Below are positions 22,911 through 34,864 of a stretch of DNA of 64,000 nucleotides, piece after piece (the stretch's first letter is position 1; each line of letters begins with the position of its first letter). The notes below the pieces were generated by a model. It was not told where the DNA came from, did not search any database, and saw only the letters and a list, made by a program, of their open reading frames with translations. The position numbers and the translations under genes are program-made. Source of the stretch: Earliella scabrosa (Eukaryota; Basidiomycota; Agaricomycetes; Polyporales; Polyporaceae); NCBI GenBank assembly GCA_022605405.1, contig JABYQQ010000034.1:62001-126000 (forward strand). Reading direction: 5' to 3'.

Positions 22911-25018
22911 GATGCTTGTGGGGGACGACGCTGCGGTGGGAACGCCGACAGGTAGTTTTAAAGGCTACCACTGGCAAATGCCATAAGACTGCTGGTACGA
23001 CGACCGACGGCCTCGTAGTCTCGCGCACGTCAGAGTACGTGACATCTAACCTCGAGGTGCTCAAATCGGGAATGACGGGGTCTGACAACACCATGTCACT
23101 GAGGAAAGCACGAGAAGCGGTCAGAAAGAATACGGAGCAATGGCAAAGTCGTACCACTGTTCATTGGATAGCTGCGGACAATGGGAATGCAAGTTCTTGG
23201 TGCGATGTCGACCACTGACAGACGTAACAGCCAGCGTCTCCACGCTGTGAATGATGGCTCCACGGCGGTGGGTTTGAGTCAGGAGGGCTCTGCAGGCGGA
23301 GTTATGCGGTGGTTCCTCGCCAAGCGAGGTATGTGATGGCCTTATCTGAGGCCTGCCATGAAACGTGCGGTGCCCGAGTACACACAGTCGGGAGCGGCCG
23401 GCGGTTGGAGGAGCATTTACAGCAGCGGGCGATGCGCACGCCGACGCCCTGAATGGACGACTCCGACAAGAGGCGAGGCAGGCGTTCAGGCCAAGTGGAG
23501 TCCGACCCCGTTCCGGCCCAACCCACGCTAGACGCCACAAATCTTGATCCCCCGATGACATCGACTCTGATCGCAGATTGGCGATAAGATGGGATCTGTC
23601 CCAATATGGCAGGGTTACGAGAGCGTCTGACGGTTGGCAGAGGGCCGCTAGCCGAATGCATTTGAACCTCGCGCCCAGCTCTCACGCACGTCCCCTGTCA
23701 CTACTCGCCAACTCCGCACCCTCTAATAGGCTCTCGCCCCGCGCTCCGTCGATTGCGCAGGTTCCCGACTGCTCTCGCTCGCAGCCTGTGAGGCTGGATC
23801 GTCGCAACAATCGCACGACCGCTAGTTCTTCGACTTGATAAGTTACTGTCGATCATTCGAGACGACGTCAGACGAATTTCATTCCGGATTCGAACCGGAA
23901 TGCGAAACTATGACTGGAGCTCGCAGTCGGCTCACCGGTGGGGAATCCGGAGAAGGCTGTGAACCCGATGCGCGTTGCGTAAAGGCGTCACCTCAACTTT
24001 CTTCCGCCGGCGCTGACCCTGCACGAAGATAGCGTAACGGCAGTGGTCTTGGAACCCACTCGAGCTTTCCTTTGTGCTGCACACTTCACGCGCTAGGACG
24101 ACCGTCATGTACAGCGCAGATGCCAAGGCTTTCCATTGCCCCTATCGCAGCGCACGACCATCCGACGTTCGTCGTGGGTTTGTTCGATGATTGACAGAAC
24201 ATGGTTACTGCAGCCAGAATTCCAGCGTTGACGGCGGTGGCGGCAGACATGACAGAACCTGCCGAAAATACGCAGGGTTCAAAACGCACACGGTCTGTGC
24301 GCCCCGGAAGATGATATATTGATCCATCACGAACGTCCGCTTTAGCACGGGAGGCTAGAGAGACGTACTCGGAATAACTCTGGGGCAGAGACAAAGTTGG
24401 AACAAGTTAGCTCCGACGGTGTGTCCACGTCTCGTCTCGAGGCGCTGGGAACATAGGGTTCCGCTATTCCCTTCTAACGCGGGACTCGCGGGCTACGGGT
24501 TGGCGCGGGACAGCCGCGCGAGTAACAGCTTCGCAGCTTCTGAGCGATCACGAAGGTGGAAATGCGGTAGCTACCCAGGGTCCTCGATTGAACGCCGCAC
24601 AACTTCGTCAGCGTTCAATGTGGCGCGAGGACAAAGAGTGAGTCCAACGCTATGATAACGGGGACCTCGAGCGTGCCGTCGATGCAGGGCGGATAGCGTT
24701 GTGGTCCCACAACGAACAGCGGGTTCCCAGCTGACCTTGCTTGAATGATACGGCCGTCGAGTGTGTGGTCGGTGCGGGAGAGAAGCCAGACACGTGCGTG
24801 GGATAGAACAGCTTCGGCAACTAGATATTGAAGCAACTAGGGGATACATGACGGAAAGACTTCTCCGGCGTAGCTAAGTTCCGCGGGATACATAATTCGT
24901 ACAAGGCATAGAAGAGGAGCAACGGAGCGAATAATGTGTTCTAAGAGGGGAAGACGGTCTAAATGGCAAGGGATGAACGTTAACAGCCCGCTTTTGATGC
25001 TCGGCGCTCGCTCCGAGC
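22911..25018. other. Long intergenic stretch, no gene supported
   Basis: Only unsupported small frames occur on both strands. A strong stem CATTCCGG/CCGGAATG around 23880-23903 contains a tRNA T-loop-like word on the minus strand, but no complete cloverleaf can be drawn. Confidence 0.5.
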
Positions 25019-26294
25019 TCACGCCGCTGCGGCGACTGGCATCGGAAGCTGCTCGAGCTTCTCGACGAGCGGGACCTCGACCTGATCACGGCGGAGAAGC
25101 GGGTTTTGCGGCCGCTTCGGGAGCATCGGCACGAGGCGCGTCTTCTGGTACTCGAGGCCCTTGTTGCCAAAGTACCGGCCGGACTCGAAGTTCCAGCAGT
25201 CGTTGCACCGGGGCCAGTTCGCGAGGTGCTCGATGTACACCGCGAGCTGGCGGTCGACCTCGGGGCCCCAGCTCGGCACGCGCTTGAGCGTGTCGAGGAA
25301 GCGCGTCTCGACCTCCTTGTGGTAGTTGGCGACCCAGTCCATCGCGGCGTCGAAGTCGCAGTTGAACTGGTGCATGGCGATCGTGAGGATGTTGTGCCGG
25401 TCGTCGCCCGTCGCCTGCTCCTTGTTGTACGAGGCGATGTCGTTGTCGAGGATAATGAGGTCCGCGATGAGGTACTCGAGCTCCTTGATCACCGGGTGGT
25501 AGAACGCCTCGTCCGGGATCGACAGGTGCAGCTCGCCCGGGACGTACGACGGCCGCGCGCCGATGTTCTCGCGCCGCGTCTGGAGGTAGGTGTCGATCGT
25601 CCGGATCGTGTCGCTGTCCCGGTCCTCCGCCTGCGTGATCACCGAGCGCAGGTAGTCCGTGAACGCCTCGACCATGTGCTTGGCTGCCTCGGGCGTCGCC
25701 GTCGTGCGGCCGCGTGCCCAGAATCTGTCGCGTAGAACGTGAGGCTCAGACGTCGGGACGAGCCGAGAGGAGGAGACTTACTGCCTCGTGACCTCGCCGA
25801 GCAGGATCTCGCCCTCGGGACGGGGCTTGTCGGGGTTGTGCATCGCGTCGATGACAATGTTGATCATTTCGCGCACGACGGGGGCGGGCTCGACGTCAGT
25901 GTATTCGTCAACGACGAAGAACACGTTCATGAGGTCGATGCCGGTCCGGAGCGCCTCTGCAAGCAGGGACGTCAGTACATCATACACAAGCAGGGAGGAG
26001 AAGGGAGAGGGACGCACCCCGGGAGATGTCCGGGTACGCGAGAGACGCGAGACGGCCGAAGTCGCACTTGTCGTACGCGTACTGCGACTCAGGGGTGAAG
26101 AACTTGAAGGACTTGAACCATGCGTTCGACTCGGCCGTGACCTCCTCGTAGTACGGGTTGATCTTGCGTGGCCACGGCCAGTTGGCCATCGTGTCGGGGA
26201 GGTAGAGGTACTTCTGCTCGCGCCCGTCCTCAGTCTTCACGACGATGGACTTCGAGGGTGCAAGCGCGGCGGCGAAGGTGGTAGACGCAGACAT
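25019..26294 (-). CDS. Sesquiterpene synthase (class I terpene cyclase)
   Basis: Three exons (26294-26018, 25956-25782, 25724-25019) give 385 aa, usual for Agaricomycete sesquiterpene synthases. The aspartate-rich motif is DEYTD near residue 110 (within [12 protein letters not shown]). The NSE/DTE motif is NDIASYNKE near residue 245, and both bind the Mg2+ cluster that holds the diphosphate. [16 protein letters not shown] near the end matches the C-terminal Arg-Tyr region of the fold. It would ionise and cyclise farnesyl diphosphate to a sesquiterpene in the cytosol. The product is not predictable with certainty; DEYxD-type basidiomycete enzymes include protoilludene-type cyclases. Three P450s and a reductase flank it, so this is probably the core gene of the cluster. 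Confidence 0.93.
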
Positions 26295-28955
26295 GGTGTG
26301 AGCGTGTGTGGTGGGTGGTGTCAGAGGCGGTAGGGGTCGAGTGATTGTGGATGACAGAGACGGGGAGGATGGACTAGACGAGAGCGAGAACTCGAGTGAG
26401 AGACCGAGACTCAGGTGTTGAGAGACGGGGATGCTCTGGACAACCTCGCGCTGATATATGTCGCTGCCGCTGTATCAGATATTGGGGATGGGAGCGACAT
26501 TTGCACAGGTAACAGGAGTTACTCCAAAGCATTCCGGATTGGGACAATACGGAAGCCCAATCGTCCGGATGTGTGGTTGCGACGGTCCTTGAGTCTCATT
26601 TGATGCGCTAAACCGGTAAGTCCATCGCATTCCGGAGCGTCGGATTGCGTTTGCTGAACGCGCATGGCGCAATGCGAGAGCGCCATTGAGAGGTGCTGCT
26701 AGAGCGGACGTCGCTTATGGAGGTTGTACGTGCGCCTGTCAAGTGTTGAAACAGCCAAGCGGAACACGTCAGATATCGAGGATCTCCAGGCACTGCGGAA
26801 GCAAGACAACGTACGCGGCACACCAGAAAAAATCCCGGAGTGGTCTGTCGAGGGTAGACGCCTGTTGATGCCTAACTCACGGCAGCAGGCGGCTGCGATG
26901 TTGCTCCATGGATCCTGTGCGAACAGAGTGCGTCACAATGTAGTATGTCACATCACGATTGCCGATTGCAGTACTCAGTCAGGTTCAAGTTGAGTGTTGC
27001 CAAGCTTGTACCGCTGTGAGGATGCCGAACGCAGTATGTCGCTGCATAAGCGGTGAGTGAACGGATATTTTGGCTGCAATGTGACCCTGAAACTCGAATG
27101 TTCGCCGTTATCTCTGCTGCGAACATGAGTGAGTAAGCTATTATTGCGAGATGCCTTCATGGTCTGGCTGACTAGCCCACAAGGTGGAGCTCTCGAATGT
27201 TGGAGAGAAGCAACTCCGACTAACACGAGGCGGCCTAGTAGTCTGCGGTGAGAGAAGGGCGTACATACTCGATTCGTGACATGGTGCGCGCGTGCGGTTT
27301 GTTACGCGAGACGGACAGCTATTGGTCAATCGGGATGAATTATTTGTCGGTACATCTGGGAGTATGACGACGGTGGATACGCCGGGCACAGTTGTGCTCT
27401 CTGGCGTGCTCCAATCGCTCGAAGCCGACGTGTGCGGATGGTTAGGAGTGATCGCTAGCGAATCGGTGCTGGATGGAAACCCGAGTCACCAAATGCAGTA
27501 CTAGCAGCTCCGCGATGAAGCAAACGCAAATTGCTCACCATGGAGTCGGCTTGGCGGCTTGTCCAAGTTATTGGTACCCACGTCAGTGCTAGTTGCTGGG
27601 AATACCATTGCGTGCATCGCACTCTCTGACAGAACGGGTTGATCGTTGGACACAAACGCTCCGCAGATAGCACCGCGAGGGTCAACCGTCGGCGTGGCAT
27701 GAAGACTCAGAAGAGACCTATCGAAGAATGTGAGTCATGGTGCGAAGAGCACAAGGCAGAACCCAGCGCTTGTACGGAGGAACGAGACGGCGCCTATCAA
27801 AGCTCTGAGAAACCGCCACGATGGGCCCACGTAGCGGCGTCTTGACTTTCGACCTCAACGCCTTCCGCTCTTCCATATGACGACACGACATGCACCACAA
27901 CATGATAAACTCCAGCAACCAGCTCTCTCCACTGCGATATACCGTGAAACAACCCCCGAAACCTCAGCATGAACCGGCAATAATCACTCCGCTGCCTGTG
28001 CTTGGAGCCTTTTGCCCCGATTTTGTGAGGCGAACGCGTCTGACTGCGCGCGTAGCCGTCGCGAATCGCTCTCCGGTCCCATGAATCGCAGCGCAGAAGT
28101 CAGAACTCGGCGACTCGGCGGAATCGATGGGCCCGCGATAACGGGTCTTCTCCATCTTTTTTGTGCACGAGAAACGCCGTCCGCGTGGAGCCTTCTAGGA
28201 GGGAAGGCTGGTAGACTGGCCTTCCAGATTTGGATCGCTCCTAGTCCGTACCCACGAAACGTCGCTCGCGGCGACAGATGGGCGTAATGACATTTTAGGT
28301 AGTACGTTGAAGAAGGACACGAAACTGACAGCTCCGGTCTTGGACGGGGCATCGACAACCTTGCTGCAGGTGGTACGATGCGGTACGTCGCGTAGAAGGT
28401 TCCGTACAGGTTCGTATCTTTGGCTCTGACTCTGCTCCGCCATACAGATAAGGGCATCCACGACACGGATTCTCATGGTCCAGATCCCAGAATACGGGGA
28501 ATTGGACGTAAACGTGCGCTAAGGTACGGCATTTAGCACTTTCCAGACAGAGGCCAGGGCGCGCCGTTGTCGTGCGAGTCTGATTGGTGTGTTCAATACT
28601 ATTCAGGTGTCTCCCCCAGGACTCCCGCAGGCGGGGCGCGACGCTCCATAGCAGTGATGGCGTTTGTCACGTACTGCCAATGTCGAGATGGCGCTGTAAC
28701 CCTCATTGACAAACGCAATCAGCAAACTCCAACGAAAAGATCATGCCACCTTGTACCGTTCTACATTCTCGGGGGTGAGCTGGTGGGTGGATAGCGACAG
28801 GTGCTCCGTCTACAAAGCATGACAGTGAGAGGCTTAGCAGCCCCCCGTTTGCTCCAAGTAGCGTCACGCCCGACAACCTCGTTCGCCTCACCGCACAAGT
28901 CCATCTTTGCGCTCAACTCTCGGCCGCCGTGGAAGCCTCATCTCACATCGTCACG
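26295..28955. other. Long intergenic stretch, no gene supported
   Basis: This separates the divergently transcribed synthase and P450 B. The longest open frames lack recognisable motifs, consistent splice sites or plausible composition. It may hold cluster regulatory sequence; I could not identify a specific operator. Confidence 0.5.
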
Positions 28956-31409
28956 ATGACCATAGACCTCACCCAGCTAGCCAAAGAGAGGCTCTCTGGT
29001 GTTCCTCTCACCGGCGCCCGACTATACGTTGCTCTTGCGGGTATCGCGCTCGTATGGGCAATCAAGTCGATCATCACGACATCTCTTAGGAGGCGGAAGA
29101 TGCCTCCAGGACCGCCTGGCGTCCCACTCCTCGGCAACGTCTTCGACGTCCCAAGCAGCATGCCTTGGTTCAAGTTCACGGAATGGAAACAGCAATACGG
29201 TACGGTCCGGACTCCATAGCGTCACCATTCTTCGACTGACAGAATCTGCCAGGGCCTATTTACTCTCTCAACATGGCGGGTCAGCCCGTCGTGGTAGTTA
29301 ACAGCCACAAAGCCACGGCCGATCTCTTTGGTGCGCTTCTCCCCTGCTCCATTCTTCGCGAAGGACATCCATTGACGCCCGCATCGGTCCCGTCTGGCTA
29401 TTTGCCTCTCGTTCCTTCCCTCAGATCGCCGCTCCAACATCTACAGTGACCGCCCGCGGCTGGTCATGGCGAGCGAGATTCTTACTGGCGGGATCTTCAT
29501 GGTCTTCTCTGGCTACACCGAAGTGTGGGTGATGACATCTCAGCGATCCAGCGTACTCCTCACTGACGCGTGCTTCTTCTTCTTGCGTGGCTTGGCAGTT
29601 GGCGCAAGATGCGCCGAGCGGGACACGAGGGCTTCAACCTGCGCGCGTCGGAGCAGTACCAGCCGATGCAGGCCCGCGAAGCTGGGCTGACCGTGCTCGA
29701 CCTCCTCGCCCAGCCTGACACGTGGGAGGATCGTCTCAAGCGGTTCGTCTTGTTCCCTCCACTCCCACTTCCGTAGTTCTCCCGCTGACAGAGATCTGCG
29801 ATTGCGTTCATCTCGATAGGACGACGACATCGAGCATCCTGACTGCAGTGTATGGCTGGCCGCGCATCAGCGGCAAGGACAAGCCTGTCGTAGACAGGAT
29901 CCACGCACACACCGCGCGCATTGCCAGTGCCGTCGTCCCTGGCCGATACCTTGTCGACATCCTCCCGATCATGAAGCACCTCCCTACGTCGATCGCAAAG
30001 TGGAAGCGCGAGGGTCTCCAGTGGCACGAGGCAGAGACGAAGATGTTCGAAGAGTTCAACCAAGGCGTTAGCGATCGCATGGTGCGTGTCGCCCATCTTG
30101 GATCTTGGTATCTTGGCTTTCGGTGTATATTGACAGCCCGTTGCGCAGGCAAAGGGCGACTCGCCAACCTGCTTCGTCGCGTCACTCGTAGAGACTGAGC
30201 AGCGCCACGGGCTCACTAAGAAAGAGGCGGCTTGGCTAGCGGGAATCATGTTGTACGTTCGCCGCTCCACACTTCTTGCCTTCGACACAACCGTGCTCAC
30301 CCGAGGCCTTCTAGCTCTGCGGGCGCAGAAACGGTACGTCCTTGCTCACCTTCTCACCCCTCCTCTCCCGATCGGCGATTGGCACTTGGCACGACTCCCT
30401 CGGAGCCGTGTAGAGATCGCAATCTCGAGCCCAGAGTGTGTCGCTGTGTGTCCACGCTGTGTTCTGACCTGGCTCTTTCTCGCGTTTGTCCAGACTTCGG
30501 CGTCCATGATGAACTTCGTGCTCGCCATGCTTCTTTTCCCCGAAGCGATGCGCAAGGCACAGCGCGAGCTCGACGCGGTCGTCGGCCGCGACCGCGCGCC
30601 CACGTTCGAAGACCGGAAGAACCTGCCCTACATCCGCGCCATGGTCAAGGAGGTCCTCCGCTGGCGCCCCGTCGGCCCGCTCGCAGTCCCGCGACGCGCG
30701 ACCGAGGTGAGCAGCCGCCGTGCGCGCGCTCCCATCCACAGTAGTGCTGGAATGCTCATCCTCTGTTCTAGGACGACTGGTACGAGGGCTACTTCATCCC
30801 GAAGGGCACGACCGTCATCCCCAACGTGTGGTACGTCCCTCTCGCCTTCACAGCGTGTGTTCCTGTTTTGGTCCTTATCATCGCGACGCGTTGCAGGGGC
30901 ATGAACCACGACCCGGAGATCTTCCCCGACTTTGACAACTTCCGCCCCGAGCGCTTCCTCGACGAGTCGGGCAAGATCGACATCGCCCCGCCCGACACGC
31001 ACGGCATGGGCCACGTCACGTTCGGCTTTGGCAGGCGGTACGTCGTCTCGCCGCCGCACTCTGCTTGTCCCACGGGCCGCTGACACTGAGGGGGTCATGG
31101 CAGGATCTGCGTCGGCCTGAACTTCGCGAACCAGGCGCTGTTCATCAACTTTGCCACTCTCCTGTGGGCGATGAACATCTCCAAGGCCGTCGACCCCGCG
31201 ACCGGGCGCGAGATCACGCCAGACCCGAACGCGCTCGTCGACGCCGGCGTCGTTGTGTACGTCCCCCCCTGCTCCGTCGCCTCTTTCTCTGTGCTGACGA
31301 TGTGATGTGTGCATGTACTAGTGGACCGGCGCCGTTCCCCTGCAAGATGACGCCGCGGTTCCCCGAAGTCAAGGCCGTGCTCGAGCGCGAGCTCGCGCAT
31401 GCTGCGTGA
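28956..31409 (+). CDS. Cytochrome P450 monooxygenase (P450 B)
   Basis: The start MTIDLTQLAKERL leads to one membrane anchor (LYVALAGIALVWAI), then MPPGPPGVPLLGN. Further blocks are PIYSLNMAGQPVVVV, YSDRPRLVMASEILTGG, WRKMRRAGHEGF (C-helix), the I-helix SAGAETT split by an intron, RPVGPLAVPRRATE after the K-helix, FRPERFLDES, and the haem loop FGFGRR|ICVGLNFANQ with an intron between R and I. At least nine introns interrupt it. All joins I checked (for example TT|C before SAGAET) keep the frame, and the gene looks intact at about 500 aa. It is clearly paralogous to P450 C 3.5 kb downstream, sharing the YSDRP, SLNMAG and RIHxHTxRIAS blocks. The likely role is oxidation of the sesquiterpene scaffold; substrate and position are unknown. 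Confidence 0.9.
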
Positions 31410-32703
31410 ATGGGCCCGATTGGACGTGTGCGCAACCCTCAGAGTCCCCAAACACGCAATCCAGACGTATGAGGAGGGTTTGGCAGTCGTATTCTTGCTG
31501 TGGTATCGACCGAATTCTCGCGATCGATCATGTATGTATCATAAAAGCGTAGTTCGACCAACGAATGTCTATTATCCGATCTGTTCACACCGGTACCCTT
31601 GAAAACTTGCATTCTGAAGCTTGAGTTCGAAAGTTGACGAGGCGTTTGATATGATGCCTGGCGGTCTCGCTGAGACACTTCTCATCCGAGCACGGTGGAC
31701 GGCTTGCACAGACTCAACCTTGCCACCCTCCCGTCTGGCGGCGCGAGCGCGACTGCTCGATGACCCCCAAACCTCAACTGACGTCGACAGCACCGAGCAC
31801 GGAGGTACCGAACACGAATCTTCCTGGCGTCTCAACCTTGAAGGCGCGCCCTAGGGCTTCCATAACAAGCAACGGCGACTCCAACCTGACTCCCGTCTGC
31901 CATCGCTCGGCGCGCCCCCGATTCCTGACTCCCAACGCATGCCACCGGTGAGTGTGAGAAGGCCGCCGGGCATTCAACTCAGTGAACCTTAGCTGCGCAG
32001 TGCCAGTGCGTCTACGAGTCCGAGTCGTGTAGTCAAAGAGTTAGGTCAGAAGGCGTTCCGCGAAGCTGCCAGTGCGCACCCCTCGCGTCTCTCTATTACA
32101 GTACGTAGGCGTCCAGATAAGCTCGACCTTGAAGCGCGCCTGCCCTGGGCCATGGCCGGTGGCCATTGACACGCCAAGGCTCGCTCGTCGTCGGCATGAA
32201 GCATCCGAAGCGCGTTCGATTGCATGGCCCGGGAACCGTTCATGGAGACATTTCAACTTGTTCAGAGGGCCCGGCGGAGCGAGTGAGGCGCGTCGGAGAA
32301 GGCGCTGTCGGTCACGGCGACCGTGTCGGGGGTTAGCAATCCACGTCGGCTACAACATCGTATAGCTCCATTGCGCCATCCAAGGCAGAGAGAATGGGCA
32401 CAACGGTCATGGTACCACCGTACCACACAGGTAAATGACAAGAAACGTATTGCGTTCTATTGGTATCGAAACACTCGTCGTTGGAGACACGATGCTACTG
32501 CTACCTATCCTTACACAGAAAACCACTCAGTCATACAGAGTTCGTCAACGTCCGTGCCGTGCGGTCGGGGGCTACATGACTGCGCACACACATCGCGCGC
32601 ATCCTCCCTGGTGCACGCCCTCGTCCTCCGCAGCAGCCCTCTCCTTCACGGAGCTGGCTTTCCCCGGAGGCGGTGGGACGGCCAAGGTGGCGTCCGAGGG
32701 GAG
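31410..32703. other. Intergenic between converging P450 B and AKR genes, no gene supported
   Basis: Small frames on both strands lack motifs. It contains the 3' UTRs of the two convergent genes and otherwise nothing I recognise. Confidence 0.5.
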
Positions 32704-34107
32704 TCACTTGCCCGCCGGTGGCTTAATGGCCGCCGGGAGCGGGCAGGGGTCGATCCTGGCCTGAGCCTCGATGAGGAACGGCACCGTGCCGGGGTTTCCC
32801 TACGCGAAAGACAAATGCACCGTCAGAAACCGTGCGCGCGACATGAGGAGCGCAAGCAAAGACTTACGATGATGTACCACGGGTAGCCCATCTCGAACGG
32901 CTTCGCGTCCTCGATCGCCTTGAGGTGCGCGTCCGTGAGCCGAATCGAGAGCGCCTCGACGTTCGCCATCAGGTGCTCGACCTTGCGCCCGCCCACAATC
33001 GGGAACACATGCGGCGCCTTGTGCATCACATACGCAATGGCGACGGCCGTGATGTTCTTCGCCCCCACCTCCTGTGCAATCTTCTCGAGGACGAGGCACA
33101 CAGCGCGTTCCTCCGGGGTGCGCTCCCACTGCGGGCCCATGATCGTGCGCCCTTTTTCGCCCGTCTGGCGGCGCTGCTCCTCCTCGGCGTCGGTGCGGAT
33201 GTGCCCGCCGCCAAGGACGGAGAAGGCGGCGATCGCGAGCCCCTCGTGCACGCACATGGGCAGGACTTCGCGCTCGATCTCGCGTTGGAGGACGGACCAG
33301 GGGGCTTGGTAGATGACGAAGGGCGTCTTGCCGTGCTGGCGGGCGTACGCGTTCGCCTTCACGACGAGCCACGCGGGCACGTTCGACACGCCCTGTAGAG
33401 GGAGGACGAGTCAGTGTGAGTATGAGAATGGGGAAAGGAGTGGGGGGGAGACGTACGAGGTAGAGGACCTTGCCGGCGAGGACGAGGTTGTGGAGGCCGT
33501 CCATGATCTCCTCGACGTCGGCGATGTTGTCCCAGTAGTGGACATAGAGGATGTCGATGTAGGAGGTGCGAAGGCGCTTGAGGCTGCTCTCGACGGAGAG
33601 GTTGAGGGACTTGATGTTGTTGCCGCAGTAGTTGACCTTCTGGGCGATGGACGTGTCTGCGATGTGGGGGTTGTTCGTGTACTACGGTGTACGCATGTCA
33701 GTGTCGCGTTGTGACCTGGAGCGAGAATACAAACAGACCTTTGTCGCGAGGATGAGCTGGTCACGGATACCGCGAGCCTCCTGCCATTCGCCAATGAAGG
33801 CCTCTGAAGAGCCGCTTTGGCTGTGCAGAATGGGCGGTTAGCGGCGAGTGCAAAGTCTAAGATTGGAGATGACGCAAGGGCGCGCTTACTATTGGTTGGC
33901 GGTATCGATGAAGTTGCCTCCTCCCTGGAAGTAGGCGTCGAGGAGGCGGAAGGAAGACTCCTTGTCCATGGAGCCCATTCCTGCGTTCCATTGGTCGCCG
34001 ATGCTCATTCCACCAAGTACGATGGGAGAGACATGGATGGCTGCGCGAGGCGCCAGCTTGCGGTAGAAGCCGAGGCGGGTTGGGGGCTCTGGGGCGGGGT
34101 CGAACAT
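32704..34107 (-). CDS. Aldo-keto reductase, aryl-alcohol dehydrogenase (AAD) type
   Basis: It starts [17 protein letters not shown] and then shows [13 protein letters not shown]. The catalytic tetrad is visible: D in FIDTAN, Y in [11 protein letters not shown] (the Tyr codon is split by an intron), K in LILATKYT and H in [30 protein letters not shown] and [12 protein letters not shown] form the C-terminal barrel and the NADPH-binding segment. The end is [16 protein letters not shown]. The family (AKR9-like) reduces aldehydes or ketones with NADPH in the cytosol, and basidiomycete members also act on aromatic aldehydes. Its position between two paralogous P450s suggests reduction of an oxidised terpenoid intermediate. 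It is divergent from P450 C. No lesion was seen. Confidence 0.9.
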
Positions 34108-34864
34108 GACTGACTGGGCGGATGCGAAGGAGGATGCTAGGCAAGATCGGGGACGGTGGGGGTCGGGGAGGTCGTCGACGATGATTTATAGATGCTGGAG
34201 TGTGAAGGGAGAACTACTAGGAAGCCGAGGCTGGGATGAGAGTGGAGGGAACTGCGAGAGTGGTCGTGCGTGTGGGGTGGATTCGAATCGTCCGGCATGG
34301 CCGGAATGACGAGAAGGGGAGTAATTGTGCGCATGAGGAAAGCCCGAGCGGAGAATGGGAACTGTCGCCGAAGACAAGAATCGACCGACGGTGGCCACCC
34401 AGATAGACACTCGACGCCCAGAATCAGCTGAGCCCTGCGGACCCTCAGAGGAGCGCCAGAGCAGCGCTCGATGTCGTTCGAGTCGTTCTCCAAACCCACT
34501 CGCTCGGTACCCGTGCGAATCGACCCGCCCCGTCGGACTGGGTCTCCCACAGATCTGATCTCACCTGTCACCCCGATTTGCACGCTTAGTCAGCAGCCTC
34601 GTATACGTCCGCTTCAGGCACTGGACTCGCTCCTCGCTCCTGTCCAATGTCAAACAGATATCAAACGCGGCGACTGCCCAGAGTGGGCCCATTCCACACA
34701 TCTCCCCACGTCCTAACGTACTCTTACATTAACTCACGAGTAGAACCGCGCCTCGCGCAGCTGACATTGACTCAGCGACTGACCATGGTCTTCCGTCATA
34801 AGGATCGCTCCGACCGCGACCAGCGAGCGTGTTCGCCCAGCGTCCTCCGACCTTCTTCCTCCTC
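34108..34864. promoter_or_regulatory. Divergent intergenic promoter region, AKR / P450 C
   Basis: About 760 bp separate the two divergent start codons. A TATAAAT box for the AKR gene lies on the minus strand at 34184-34190, 77 bp from its ATG. No clear TATA element was found for P450 C. Confidence 0.55.

Noticed and set aside
23878..23970. Possible minus-strand tRNA: T-loop-like TTCGAAT in a perfect stem and a 5-bp anticodon-like arm
   Set aside because: The stem is 8 bp instead of 5, the loop lacks U33, and no acceptor stem can be paired, so no cloverleaf forms.
22911..25018. Small ORFs such as those at 23302-23685 and 24086-24394
   Set aside because: No domain, no paired exons, and composition unlike neighbouring genes.
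26400..28900. Several 60-160 aa frames on both strands between the terpene synthase and P450 B
   Set aside because: No motif, no splice-consistent partners; treated as intergenic.
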